Assembly (NCBI RefSeq): GCF_023646285.1
Contig: NZ_JAMOKX010000001.1
Location: 248,001-312,000, forward strand
Reading direction: 5' to 3'
DNA from: Helicobacter colisuis
Lineage (GTDB): Bacteria; Campylobacterota; Campylobacteria; Campylobacterales; Helicobacteraceae
Length of the DNA: 64,000 nt
Position numbers and translations under genes: made by a program. Each line of letters begins with the position of its first letter. Position 1 is the stretch's first letter. Below, one piece after another: positions 27,181-36,007 of this stretch. Below the pieces are notes generated by a model that made no database searches, was not told the DNA's origin, and worked only from the letters and a program-made list of their open reading frames with translations.

Positions 27181-28850
27181 TGGCAAATGATTTCAAAGTA
27201 AAAGGTTTCAATTTAGAGGACTTATTGGCAGATAAAAAGATGTCATATCAAATCCCATCGTATCAACGACCTTATGCGTGGGATAAAGATCAAATTAGCG
27301 ATTTAATCGAGGATTTGACAGAATCTTATTGCAATGGCAAGGAAGAACAATATTTTTGTGGTTCATTAGTGATTGCAAAAGGTGCAAATAGTGAGCGATA
27401 TGATATTATAGATGGACAACAAAGACTTACAACTTTTACCATTTTAGCCTGTGTGATTAGGGATTTTTACATAGATAACTTGGGAGCTGAAAACAAAGAT
27501 CGCATACAAGATAGCATATATGATAAATATGATAAAGACAAACACAAGCTAAAATTTTTAACAGATGAAAAGTATCAAATTGCCTTTGAAAATAGTGTAT
27601 TAAGAGAAAATGTTTTACAAGAAAAGCTAAAAGGCATTAAAAAAGCACAAGATATACAAGATATAAAGGATAATAGATATTTACAAAATGCGTATTATCT
27701 AAAAGAAAGGCTTAAAGAAGCAATTGACGAAAATAGTATTGATATAGACGATTTTGTGTCGTGGCTTTATACAGAAGTTATTTTAACAGGGATTGAATGC
27801 CCCGATGAAGAAAGTGCGATTAGAATCTTTAATGTTTTAAATGATAGGGGTATGCCACTTAGCTCTATGGATATTTTAAAATCTTATCTTATGCAGTCAT
27901 TAGACAAAGAGCGTAGAGAAGCATTTAAAACAACTTGGCAAGAGATTATGTCAAATTTGAAAACAATGGGATTTTCTATGAATGACACATTAAATGCTTA
28001 TCTTTACTATGCGATAGCAAAGAATCCAAAAGAGAAACTTGATAAAGAGCTTAAAACTTATTTTGAAAAAACTAAGCAAGATTCAATCGCTATTATTGAA
28101 GAAATAAAAACATTTGCAAACCACTACATTGAGATAATTAACACTAAGGATAAACATATCTATTGCTTAAGGTATCTGCCTAATCAAATCTATTGGCGAA
28201 GCATTTTGTGTGCTGCAAAAATGGTGGATTATAAAGATTACAATAAGCTAAAAGAATTGCTTATGGCTTACTATTACCAAAACCTTATAGGTATGGCAAC
28301 GGCTAATAGATTTAAGCAAGCTTCATTTAATATCCTTAAAGCAGTCAAGGATATTAAATCAATAGATGAGATAAAAAATATTATGCGTGAAAATCTCTCA
28401 TACTACCGCACAACAGAATCTTATAAAGAATGGCTAGATGATGCAGATGTTTATGATTTGAAGTGGGTAAAACCGACATTGCTTTTGCTTGAATATTTTT
28501 CTAAAGATGATGAAATTGGGTTTATAGAAATGGACAATAAACTTCATACAGAGCATATCCTGCCAAAAAATCCTAAAGATGAATGGAAAGAAATCTTTAG
28601 CAATGAAGAAAGGGAGGACTGGACAAATGCCATAGCTAACCTAACATTATTAAAATTTAAAAAGAACATTCAAGCTCAAAACAAAACCTATGAAGAAAAA
28701 CGCGAAGTCTATCTCAACAAGGATAATGTCAGCACAAGCTTTACTATCACACAAGATATTTTTAAGCATAAGCAATGGAATGTAGAAGCGTTAGAAATGC
28801 GAGATAATGAGATTAAAACCAAGATAGAAAAAATTATTGATATTTTTTAA
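27180..28850 (+). CDS. DUF262/DUF1524 protein (GmrSD-like modification-dependent restriction enzyme)
   Basis: A 556-residue protein with both halves of the GmrSD family. The N-terminal DUF262 carries PSYQRPYAW (about 27-35) and the DGQQRLTTF motif (about 79-87), a ParB-like nucleotide-hydrolysing centre. The C-terminal DUF1524 carries the HNH-type HTEHILPKNP (about 459) and IANLTLL. Characterised relatives cut phage DNA with modified bases. It looks intact, with its own promoter, ribosome-binding site and terminator-like hairpin, and is embedded inside the broken restriction-modification gene. The substrate is unknown. Confidence 0.85.
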   Translation: MANDFKVKGFNLEDLLADKKMSYQIPSYQRPYAWDKDQISDLIEDLTESYCNGKEEQYFCGSLVIAKGANSERYDIIDGQQRLTTFTILACVIRDFYIDNLGAENKDRIQDSIYDKYDKDKHKLKFLTDEKYQIAFENSVLRENVLQEKLKGIKKAQDIQDIKDNRYLQNAYYLKERLKEAIDENSIDIDDFVSWLYTEVILTGIECPDEESAIRIFNVLNDRGMPLSSMDILKSYLMQSLDKERREAFKTTWQEIMSNLKTMGFSMNDTLNAYLYYAIAKNPKEKLDKELKTYFEKTKQDSIAIIEEIKTFANHYIEIINTKDKHIYCLRYLPNQIYWRSILCAAKMVDYKDYNKLKELLMAYYYQNLIGMATANRFKQASFNILKAVKDIKSIDEIKNIMRENLSYYRTTESYKEWLDDADVYDLKWVKPTLLLLEYFSKDDEIGFIEMDNKLHTEHILPKNPKDEWKEIFSNEEREDWTNAIANLTLLKFKKNIQAQNKTYEEKREVYLNKDNVSTSFTITQDIFKHKQWNVEALEMRDNEIKTKIEKIIDIF

Positions 28851-28880
28851 AATCTCATTGGAATCCTAACATATATAAAC

Positions 28881-28914
28881 AATGCGATTAAGGTAGCTTT
28901 AGCTTAATCGCATT
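28881..28914 (+). terminator. Perfect 12-bp hairpin after the DUF262 gene
   Basis: AATGCGATTAAG (28881-28892) and CTTAATCGCATT (28903-28914) form a perfect inverted repeat with a 10-base loop, 31 bp after the stop. Only a short T-run follows (TTTTGC), so it may act as a terminator or mark the end of the inserted DNA. Confidence 0.6.
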
Positions 28915-29017
28915 TTGCAACCTATATCTAGTCTTTTTGCTTTACATTGTTTAAAATATGTAATTTTCTATCACATTTCAATCCATTTGTCATAACGCTG
29001 TCAAGAGATCATGTTAA

Positions 29018-32000
29018 TATTACAACGCTTATAAGATTCTACAAACAACCCCAACCTTTGAAAACCTCAAAGAGCTCAAAGAAGAGGGCAAATACCACGA
29101 ATTTGCTAAAATCTTACGCAAACACAATATTTCAGGCAAAGAAAATGCCTTTGATAAGCTAGTCAATATTTTTCTTTGCAAAATTTATGATGAGAGTTTT
29201 TATAAAGACAATCTAAAATTTGGCTATCGCGGCGTAATGGCAGATACTTATGCGAGTATGCAAGATAGGTTAATGTGGCTTTACAAAGAAGCAATGAGAG
29301 AATTTTTGGGCGAAAAAATCACTTTTGTCTCTAATGAAGACATAGAAAAAGACTTCAAAAAACTCAAAGCCCTCAAAGCAACAATGCAAAACTACATCAA
29401 AGAACTAAAATTCTACTCTAACAACGACTTTGCATTCCTTGAAATGCATAACAAAGAATTATTTTTAAAAAATGCCCTTGTTTTAAAAGAAATCGTTGAG
29501 CTTTTTGCACCCTACAAACTCACACAAAACTCTACCAATCAATTTTTAGGCAATCTCTTTGAATTGTTTTTACAAAAAGGTATGAAGCAAGATGAGGGGC
29601 AGTTTTTCACACCTATGCAAATTTGCGAATTTATCGTGTATTCTCTCCCCTTAGATTCTATGCTAAGCACAAAACCTCTAAAAGTCATTGACTATGCGTG
29701 TGGTGCAGGACATTTTCTAAACACTTATGCCAATGAGATTAAACGCTACATCAATACACAAGATTTAAAAGAGCATTACAAAAAACATCTATGGAATCGA
29801 AAAAGAATATCGCCTAAGCAAAGTTTCCAAAGTTTCAAGTGCAATGTATGGACAAAATGAAATCAATATCTTATACGCCGATGCCCTCTCAAGCTTTGAG
29901 TTAGCCAACACAAGAGTTTTGGAAGGTCAAAAGCCAAAACCACAGATTCAATCACACAGCTTTGATGTACTCATCGCCAATCCACCCTATTCTGTCAAAG
30001 GCTTCCTAGAAACGCTAAGCCCAAAATCCAGAAAAACCTATGAACTTTTTAATACCGACATCAATATAGAATCTAATAATTCCATTGAATGCTTTTTTAT
30101 CGAGAGAGCCAAACAGATTCTAAAAGACAATGCAAAAGCCGCTATTATTTTGCCAAGCTCCATTTTAAACAAAGATTCTATCTACAAATCCACACGAGAA
30201 ATACTTTTCCAAAACTTTGATTTTATCGCTATTGCAGAGCTTGGAAGCCAAACCTTTGGTGCAACAGGCACAAACACTATTATTTTATTTTTACGCAAAA
30301 AAGAAACTTTTAGACAAGAAGAAAGCGTTGTCTCCCAAGACTACAGCCTTATAAAAGAACGCTTAGAATCAGAAAATCTACAAGACAATGATGATTTTTA
30401 TCAAAATTATCTAAGTGCATATTGTGATTTTAGAGAGTTTAACAAAGAGCATTTTTTAAGCTTTTTGGAGGGAAATCTTAATGATGAGATTCTAAAGCTT
30501 GATACTTTCAAAGAATATCTCAATGCGTTTAAACAAACAAGTGAATACAAAAAACTTACCGAATCTAAAGCTTATAGAGATTCTAAAGATGAAGACAAAA
30601 TCTCCTTAGAACGCACACATTTTATATCCTACGCCCAAAAGATTGAAAAAGACAAATTGCTTTATTTCTCTCTAAGTCTCAATCAAGAAGTGCTTATCAT
30701 CAAAGCCCCAAGCGATATAAAAGAACAAAAGCGATTCTTAGGCTATGAATGGAGCAATCGCAAAGGCGATGAGGGCTTAAAAGAATTATCAAACCCTTAT
30801 GAAAGCCCACTTTTTGAACGCGACAATCCACACAATGATTTTAAACTAAACACCTTGATACGCAAATCTTTTGACAATACGCTTGATTCTATCCCACAAG
30901 AATTGCAACCCTACGCCACAAAGGCAAGACTAATTGATATGATAGATTTTGAAAAAGTGGAGTTTAATAAAGCGATAAGTTTAAATCCTATCAATTCACA
31001 AGGTGAGGGCAAGGCACAAAATCCTTTTGAAAACTCTAAGTATGAGTTGGTGAAGCTTGGGGAGGTTGCAAAAATTGATTGGGGAAATACAAATTTAACC
31101 AAATCAATCTATAAGGATAATGGTAAATATTTAGCTTATTCAGCAAGTGGGCAAGATGGAAAAATAGATTTTTTTGAAAATGATGGAGAGGCTATTATAT
31201 TATCTGCAATTGGAGCAAGGTGCGGAAAATGTTTTTATGCTGTTGGTAAATGGACGGCTATAAAAAACACAATAACAATAAGAGCCATACAAGAAAAAGT
31301 ATTAACCAAATTTATATTTTATTGCGTGAATGATGAGTATTTTTGGCAAAAATCTGGCTCTGCTCAACCTTTTATTAAATTAAGTTCAGCTAGAAATCAA
31401 AAAATCCCCTTGCCGCCTTTAGAAATCCAAAAGCAAATCGTAAGCGAATGTGAAAGCCTAGAATCACAATGCAACACAATAGAGCAGAGTATCAGGGCAT
31501 ACCAAGAACTCATTAAAGCAATTCTTTGGCATTGTGGGATTACTACAGAATCTACAAAAGATTTTGATTCTATCCTAATGTCTTTAGCAGAGTTAGAATC
31601 CAAGCTTGACTTTGAGCTTTTAGGAAAGACAAAACAAGATTCTAAAGCATTTTTGCAGAATCTAACAAATACCCTAAACACTCTCCCAACTCCACCAAGC
31701 AATGGATGGGAAAGAATTTGGTTAAAAGATACGAGATTTATTGATTTAAACCCAAAAAAAGAAATCAATAATTATGATGAAAATATACTTGTGTCTTTTG
31801 TGGAAATGGCAAGCGTTTCAGACAAAGGATACATTGAAAGAAAGATAAATAAACCTCTAAAAGAAGTTAAAAAGGGTTATACCTATTTTATAGAAAATGA
31901 TGTCTTGATTGCAAAAATAACCCCTTGTATGGAAAATGGTAAATGTGCAATTGCAACAAATTTAACAAACAATATAGGTTTTGGTAGCACAGAGTTTCAC

Positions 32001-32285
32001 ATTTTTAGAGCCAAATCTGGCTTGAAACCCAACTTTTTATTTTACAATTTAAATCAAGAAGCCATAAGAGAGCAAGCTGCGATTGCAATGACTGGAGCAA
32101 GTGGGCACAAAAGAGTTCCCATAAGCTTTTATGAAAATCTTACAATCCCCCTCCCGCCACTAGAAGCCCAAGAAAAAATCACACAAAGCATTGAGACAAT
32201 CCAATCTCAAATTTCTTTTTTAGATTCTGCACTTCCGCTTTTACAATCTCAAAAACAAGAGGTATTGAAAAAATACCTTTTTTAA
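29018..32285 (+). pseudogene. Methylase and specificity body of a broken fused restriction-modification gene
   Basis: After a TAA at 29015 the frame carries family sequence without a start (FENLKELKEEG, ENAFDKLVNIFLCKIYDE). The adenine methylase follows: GQFFTPMQICEF, the SAM motif DYACGAGHF, and after a frameshift the catalytic NPPY. The frameshift lies at the A6 tract 29780-29785; with five As the frames join (HYKNIYGIEKEY). From about 31000 two target-recognition domains follow, each ending in a conserved helix (PLPPLEIQKQIV and PLPPLEAQEKIT), an HsdS-like layout. The second frame, ATG 29844 to 32285, is 813 codons without damage and could supply a separate product, but it lacks the SAM motif. 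The missing head is at 26562-27067. Confidence 0.8.
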
Positions 32286-32329
32286 GCATTTCTAGGCAGA
32301 TTCACAAAACAAGCCAAAAATAAATTTTA

Positions 32330-32434
32330 GGCTAGAATCTACAATAGTTTTAACTCCACTTTGTTTTTACTAAGCGACAACACTTCAACTTCCACATTAT
32401 CGCCCTCTTTTAAAACATCAGAAACTTTTTGTTC
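32330..32434 (+). repeat. Duplicated 3' end of pnp, left copy
   Basis: 105 bp matching 36011-36115 at 102 positions. It corresponds to the last 35 codons of pnp, and the pnp stop (TTA on this strand) is also kept just outside at 32327-32329. Similarity continues weakly to about 32311. In this copy one glutamine codon has become TAG on the minus strand (32339-32341), consistent with loss of selection. Homology ends abruptly at GTTC. Confidence 0.92.
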
Positions 32435-32499
32435 TTAGTTTTAATCTGAAAAATAACTAAGCAATATTATCACACAATACCTTTTATATTTAATTGAAT

Positions 32500-32538
32500 C
32501 TTAAATTTAAGTTTATATTTATTTTCTATTAATATAAT
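32500..32538 (+). promoter_or_regulatory. Promoter region of the sulfur-amino-acid cassette
   Basis: Perfect 12-bp palindrome CTTAAATTTAAG (32500-32511) and, downstream, TATAAT (32533-32538) about 46 bp before the ATG. The palindrome lies in the -35 region and could be an operator. No repressor gene is visible in the cassette. Confidence 0.5.
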
Positions 32539-32583
32539 TTCAGTCTACTTTAAACATTATAGATTATAAACAAAAGGTTTTTT

Positions 32584-33744
32584 ATGAACTTTAGTACCAA
32601 AGCTATTACTACAGCTGAAAATCCAAATCTAAGCGGACACACTTCAAGCGATGTTATTTCTCCCATACATCTCTCTAGCACTTTTGCAAAACCTGATTAT
32701 GAAAATAATATTAAAGGCTTTAGCTACTCCAGACTAACAAACCCAACAAGAGAAGTCTTAGAAAAAAAGGTGGCGGCTTTAGAAAATGCAAAACATTGTA
32801 TCGCCTATGCTAGTGGTCAAGCTGCAGAAAGTGTAGCTATTCTTAGTTTTCTTAAAAGTGGCGATGAAGTCATTTGCTTTAATGATATTTATGGCGGAAC
32901 TAGAAGATTGCTTAGTTTTGTGTTTAATCATTTTGGCATTAAGGTAACTTATGTCGATATGACAAAGATAGAAAATATCAAAAACGCTATAAATGCAAAC
33001 ACTAAAGCCATTTGGCTTGAATCGCCCACAAATCCGCTCTTGCAAATATGCGATATTAAAGCAATTTGCAATCTTGCAAAAGAACACAATGTCTTAAGTA
33101 TAGTTGATAATACCTTTGCTACACCATTTTTACAACGACCATTAGATCTTGGCGCTGATGTAGTTTTGCATAGCTTGACTAAATATATCAATGGGCATAG
33201 CGATAGCATTGCCGGTGCTATTTGTCTTAATGATGAAAAACTTTATGAAAAACTTCGCTTTGTTTCAAACAGCACAGGAATGATTTTAAGCCCTTTTGAT
33301 TCTTATCTCAATGCAAGGGGTGTTAAAACTTTAAAATTGCGTGTGCAAAAACAATGTGAGAATGCCTTTGCTGTGGCTAGTTTCTTGGAAAAACATAAAA
33401 AAATTAAAAAAGTTTTGTATCCAGGCTTAGATTCTCACCCTCAACATACTTTGGCTAAAGAGCAAATGAATGGCTTATTTGGTGCTGTCGTAAGTGCCTA
33501 TTTGGATACAGATGAAGAAGGAATGAAGCGTTTTGCGCAAAACCTAGATTTATTTATTCTAGCAGAAAGTTTGGGTGGCGTTGAGAGTCTTTTTGGTTGC
33601 CCTTATTATATGAGTCATGGTAGTGTTGATGAAAATATCAAAAAGCAAATGAATATTACTAAAAATCTCCTAAGATTCTCAGTGGGATTAGAAGAGGAAG
33701 AGGATTTGATATCAGCCCTAGACTTTGCATTAAATAAAATTTAA
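32584..33744 (+). CDS. PLP-dependent transsulfuration enzyme (cystathionine gamma-lyase/synthase family)
   Basis: A 386-residue Cys/Met-metabolism enzyme. SYSRLTNPTREVLEKK (about 49-64) and YASGQAAES (about 79-87) bind PLP phosphate. WLESPTNPLL and VDNTFATP hold the ring, and the Schiff-base lysine is in HSLTKYINGHSD (about 205). The C-terminal VSLGGVES-type motif is here ESLGGVESL. The sequence alone does not separate gamma-synthase (metB), gamma-lyase or methionine gamma-lyase. Location directly before an amino-acid (probably cystine) importer favours use of cystine/cystathionine to make cysteine or homocysteine. It starts after AAAGGTTTTTT, a weak ribosome-binding site. Confidence 0.9.
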   Translation: MNFSTKAITTAENPNLSGHTSSDVISPIHLSSTFAKPDYENNIKGFSYSRLTNPTREVLEKKVAALENAKHCIAYASGQAAESVAILSFLKSGDEVICFNDIYGGTRRLLSFVFNHFGIKVTYVDMTKIENIKNAINANTKAIWLESPTNPLLQICDIKAICNLAKEHNVLSIVDNTFATPFLQRPLDLGADVVLHSLTKYINGHSDSIAGAICLNDEKLYEKLRFVSNSTGMILSPFDSYLNARGVKTLKLRVQKQCENAFAVASFLEKHKKIKKVLYPGLDSHPQHTLAKEQMNGLFGAVVSAYLDTDEEGMKRFAQNLDLFILAESLGGVESLFGCPYYMSHGSVDENIKKQMNITKNLLRFSVGLEEEEDLISALDFALNKI

Positions 33745-33753
33745 AGGAATTTT

Positions 33754-34527
33754 ATGAAAATTAAATTATTACTAATAGCATTAATCGCATTTCTTTTAAA
33801 TGCTTGTTCTAATACAGAAAACCAACAAAGCATAAAAGTAGGTAGTGAGGGCGCTTATAAACCCTTTTCTTATGTGGATAAAGATGGAAAAATAACAGGC
33901 TATGATGTTGAAGTTGTTAGAATCTTACAAGAAATTGATCCATCTTTGAATTTTAGTTTTAATTATGCACCTTGGAATGCTCTATTTTTGGGCTTAGATT
34001 CTGCTAGATTTGATATGCTTGCTAACCAAATCATCAAAACACAAGAAAGAGAAGAAAAATACCTCTTTAGTAAAGAGAGCTATTTTGTAAGCACTTCGCA
34101 ATTTGTTGCTAGAGCTGATAATACAGATATTAACACAACCTCAGATTTAAAAGGAAAGATTGCAGGATGCGTTGTAGGATCTGCACACACAAAAATCCTT
34201 GAAGAATGGAATAATAAAAATGGAAATGTCTTAGAAATACGATATTACAAAGATTTAATACCACTTCTACAAGATTTAGTTAATAAGCGTATAGACATTC
34301 ATTTAAATGATCCTGCCTCTATTGCTGATATCATCAAAGAACAAAAATTGAATCTTAAAGTGCTTGATGAGCGTATCTCTCAAAGTCCAGTTTATCTCAT
34401 TTTCAGAAAAGAGAATCAATCCAAAGAGCTCATTGAAAAAGTAGATGCTGCACTAATAAAAGCAAAAAAATCAGGAAAACTACACGATCTTTCTATAAAA
34501 TACTTTGGGGTAGATCAAAGTCAGTAA
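33754..34527 (+). CDS. Amino-acid ABC transporter substrate-binding lipoprotein (probably cystine)
   Basis: A 257-residue solute-binding protein with a lipoprotein signal: basic start, hydrophobic core and lipobox LLNAC at about residues 14-18, so it is anchored to a membrane in the periplasm. The SBP family 3 fold is shown by GAYKPFSYVDKDGKITGYDVEVVR (split over the first lobe), FDMLANQIIKT and LHDLSIKYFGVD at the end. The pattern is closest to polar amino acid/cystine binders. It is 9 bp from the enzyme gene and 1 bp from the permease gene. Confidence 0.88.
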   Translation: MKIKLLLIALIAFLLNACSNTENQQSIKVGSEGAYKPFSYVDKDGKITGYDVEVVRILQEIDPSLNFSFNYAPWNALFLGLDSARFDMLANQIIKTQEREEKYLFSKESYFVSTSQFVARADNTDINTTSDLKGKIAGCVVGSAHTKILEEWNNKNGNVLEIRYYKDLIPLLQDLVNKRIDIHLNDPASIADIIKEQKLNLKVLDERISQSPVYLIFRKENQSKELIEKVDAALIKAKKSGKLHDLSIKYFGVDQSQ

Positions 34528-34528
34528 A

Positions 34529-35245
34529 ATGCAATTATTTGACTTCGACTATGCTCTAAGCGCCATTCCCACTTTATTAAAAGGAGTTCCAATCTCCTTA
34601 GCCATCGCCATTGTTGGCTTTATATTGGGCGCTATTTTAGGATTAATCTTAAGTTTAATAAGAATTTATAGAATTCCTATTTTATTTCAATTAGCAACAC
34701 TTTATATTTCCTTTTTTAGGGGAATTCCTGTCTTAGTTCAAATCTTTCTAGCCTATTATGGTATCCCCTTAGTGCTTAGGTATTTTAATTATCAATATAA
34801 TTTAAACATTGATATTTCGGGTATCGATGCTATTTATTTTATGTATCTTGTGTATGCGTTATATTGTTCTGCATACCTTAGTGAGATTTTTAGAAGCTCT
34901 ATCTTAAGCATAGACAAAGGACAATTAGAAGCCGCTTATAGCGTTGGAATGAGCACCACCCAAGCATTATTTATTATTATTCTACCACAAAGTATGCTTT
35001 TAGCCTTGCCTAATATTTTAAATTTTTTTATTATGCTTATCAAAGAAACTTCGTTGGTATTTGCTGCTTCAGTTCCAGAAATAATGGGCATAGCAACATT
35101 AGAAGCTGATAGAAGTTCTAAATTTTTGGAAGTCTATATCATAGCTGCACTTATTTATTGGGTTATTAGCATTGTTTTGGAAAAAAGCTTTGCCATACTT
35201 GAAGCAAAACTCATCTCTTATAAAAAAGTTATGGGGAAATCATGA
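34529..35245 (+). CDS. Amino-acid ABC transporter permease
   Basis: 238 residues of the HisM/GlnP type. A first helix (VPISLAIAIVGFILGAILG) is followed by FRGIPVLVQIF and the EAA loop GQLEAAYSVGMSTTQALFIIILPQ, which contacts the ATPase, with five or so membrane helices in total. IKETSLVFAASVPE is the conserved later helix. It overlaps the ATPase gene by 4 bp. It probably forms a homodimer in the inner membrane. Confidence 0.9.
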   Translation: MQLFDFDYALSAIPTLLKGVPISLAIAIVGFILGAILGLILSLIRIYRIPILFQLATLYISFFRGIPVLVQIFLAYYGIPLVLRYFNYQYNLNIDISGIDAIYFMYLVYALYCSAYLSEIFRSSILSIDKGQLEAAYSVGMSTTQALFIIILPQSMLLALPNILNFFIMLIKETSLVFAASVPEIMGIATLEADRSSKFLEVYIIAALIYWVISIVLEKSFAILEAKLISYKKVMGKS

Positions 35246-35994
35246 TAAGCATTCAGAATTTAACTAAGAGCTTTCATAGTCATTTAGTTTTAAAAGATAT
35301 TTCTTTAAATATCCAAAAAAATAAAACTTATGCTATTTTAGGACCAAGCGGATCAGGAAAAAGCACACTTTTAAGATGTATCAATCTCCTTGAATGCGCT
35401 GATAGTGGAACTATGCTTTTAAATAATATTAAAATTGACTTCTCCCATAAAATCAAAAAGCAGGACTTAATTAAAATTAGAAAAAATACGGGAATGGTTT
35501 TTCAAAATTACAATCTTTTTGCTAACAAAACTGCACTCCAAAATATCACACAATCTCTAATCACAGTGCATCAATACAGCAAGGCTGAAGCAGAAAATAT
35601 TGCTTATGGATATTTAAAAATGGTTGGTTTAGAAGATAAAGCTAATCGCTATCCTAGTATGCTAAGTGGAGGACAGCAACAAAGAATAGGCATAGCTAGA
35701 GCTTTAGCTTTTAATCCTGAGGTTATACTCTTTGATGAGCCAACTTCCGCACTTGATCCTGAGCTTGTAGATGAAGTCTTAAATGTTATCAAAATGATTC
35801 AAAACAAAACAATGATTCTAGTAACGCACGAGCTTAATTTTGCAAGGAAAATAGCAGATAGAATCCTCTTTATGGCTGATGGGGAGATTCTAGAAGATGC
35901 AACTCCCGAAGAATTTTTTACAAAACCCAAAACACAAAGGGCTAGGCAATTTTTGGATAAATTTACAAAAATGGATTGTGAATATATTATCTAA
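35242..35994 (+). CDS. Amino-acid ABC transporter ATP-binding protein
   Basis: A 250-residue ABC ATPase with Walker A GPSGSGKST (about 35-43), Q-loop MVFQNYNLF, signature [15 protein letters not shown], Walker [14 protein letters not shown] and switch His in VTHELNFARKIA. It is the typical GlnQ/TcyC-like polar amino-acid importer subunit. The stop lies at the very edge of the cassette, 14 bp from the pnp stop on the other strand. Confidence 0.93.
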   Translation: MISIQNLTKSFHSHLVLKDISLNIQKNKTYAILGPSGSGKSTLLRCINLLECADSGTMLLNNIKIDFSHKIKKQDLIKIRKNTGMVFQNYNLFANKTALQNITQSLITVHQYSKAEAENIAYGYLKMVGLEDKANRYPSMLSGGQQQRIGIARALAFNPEVILFDEPTSALDPELVDEVLNVIKMIQNKTMILVTHELNFARKIADRILFMADGEILEDATPEEFFTKPKTQRARQFLDKFTKMDCEYII

Positions 35995-36007
35995 GCCCAA
36001 AATGAAA

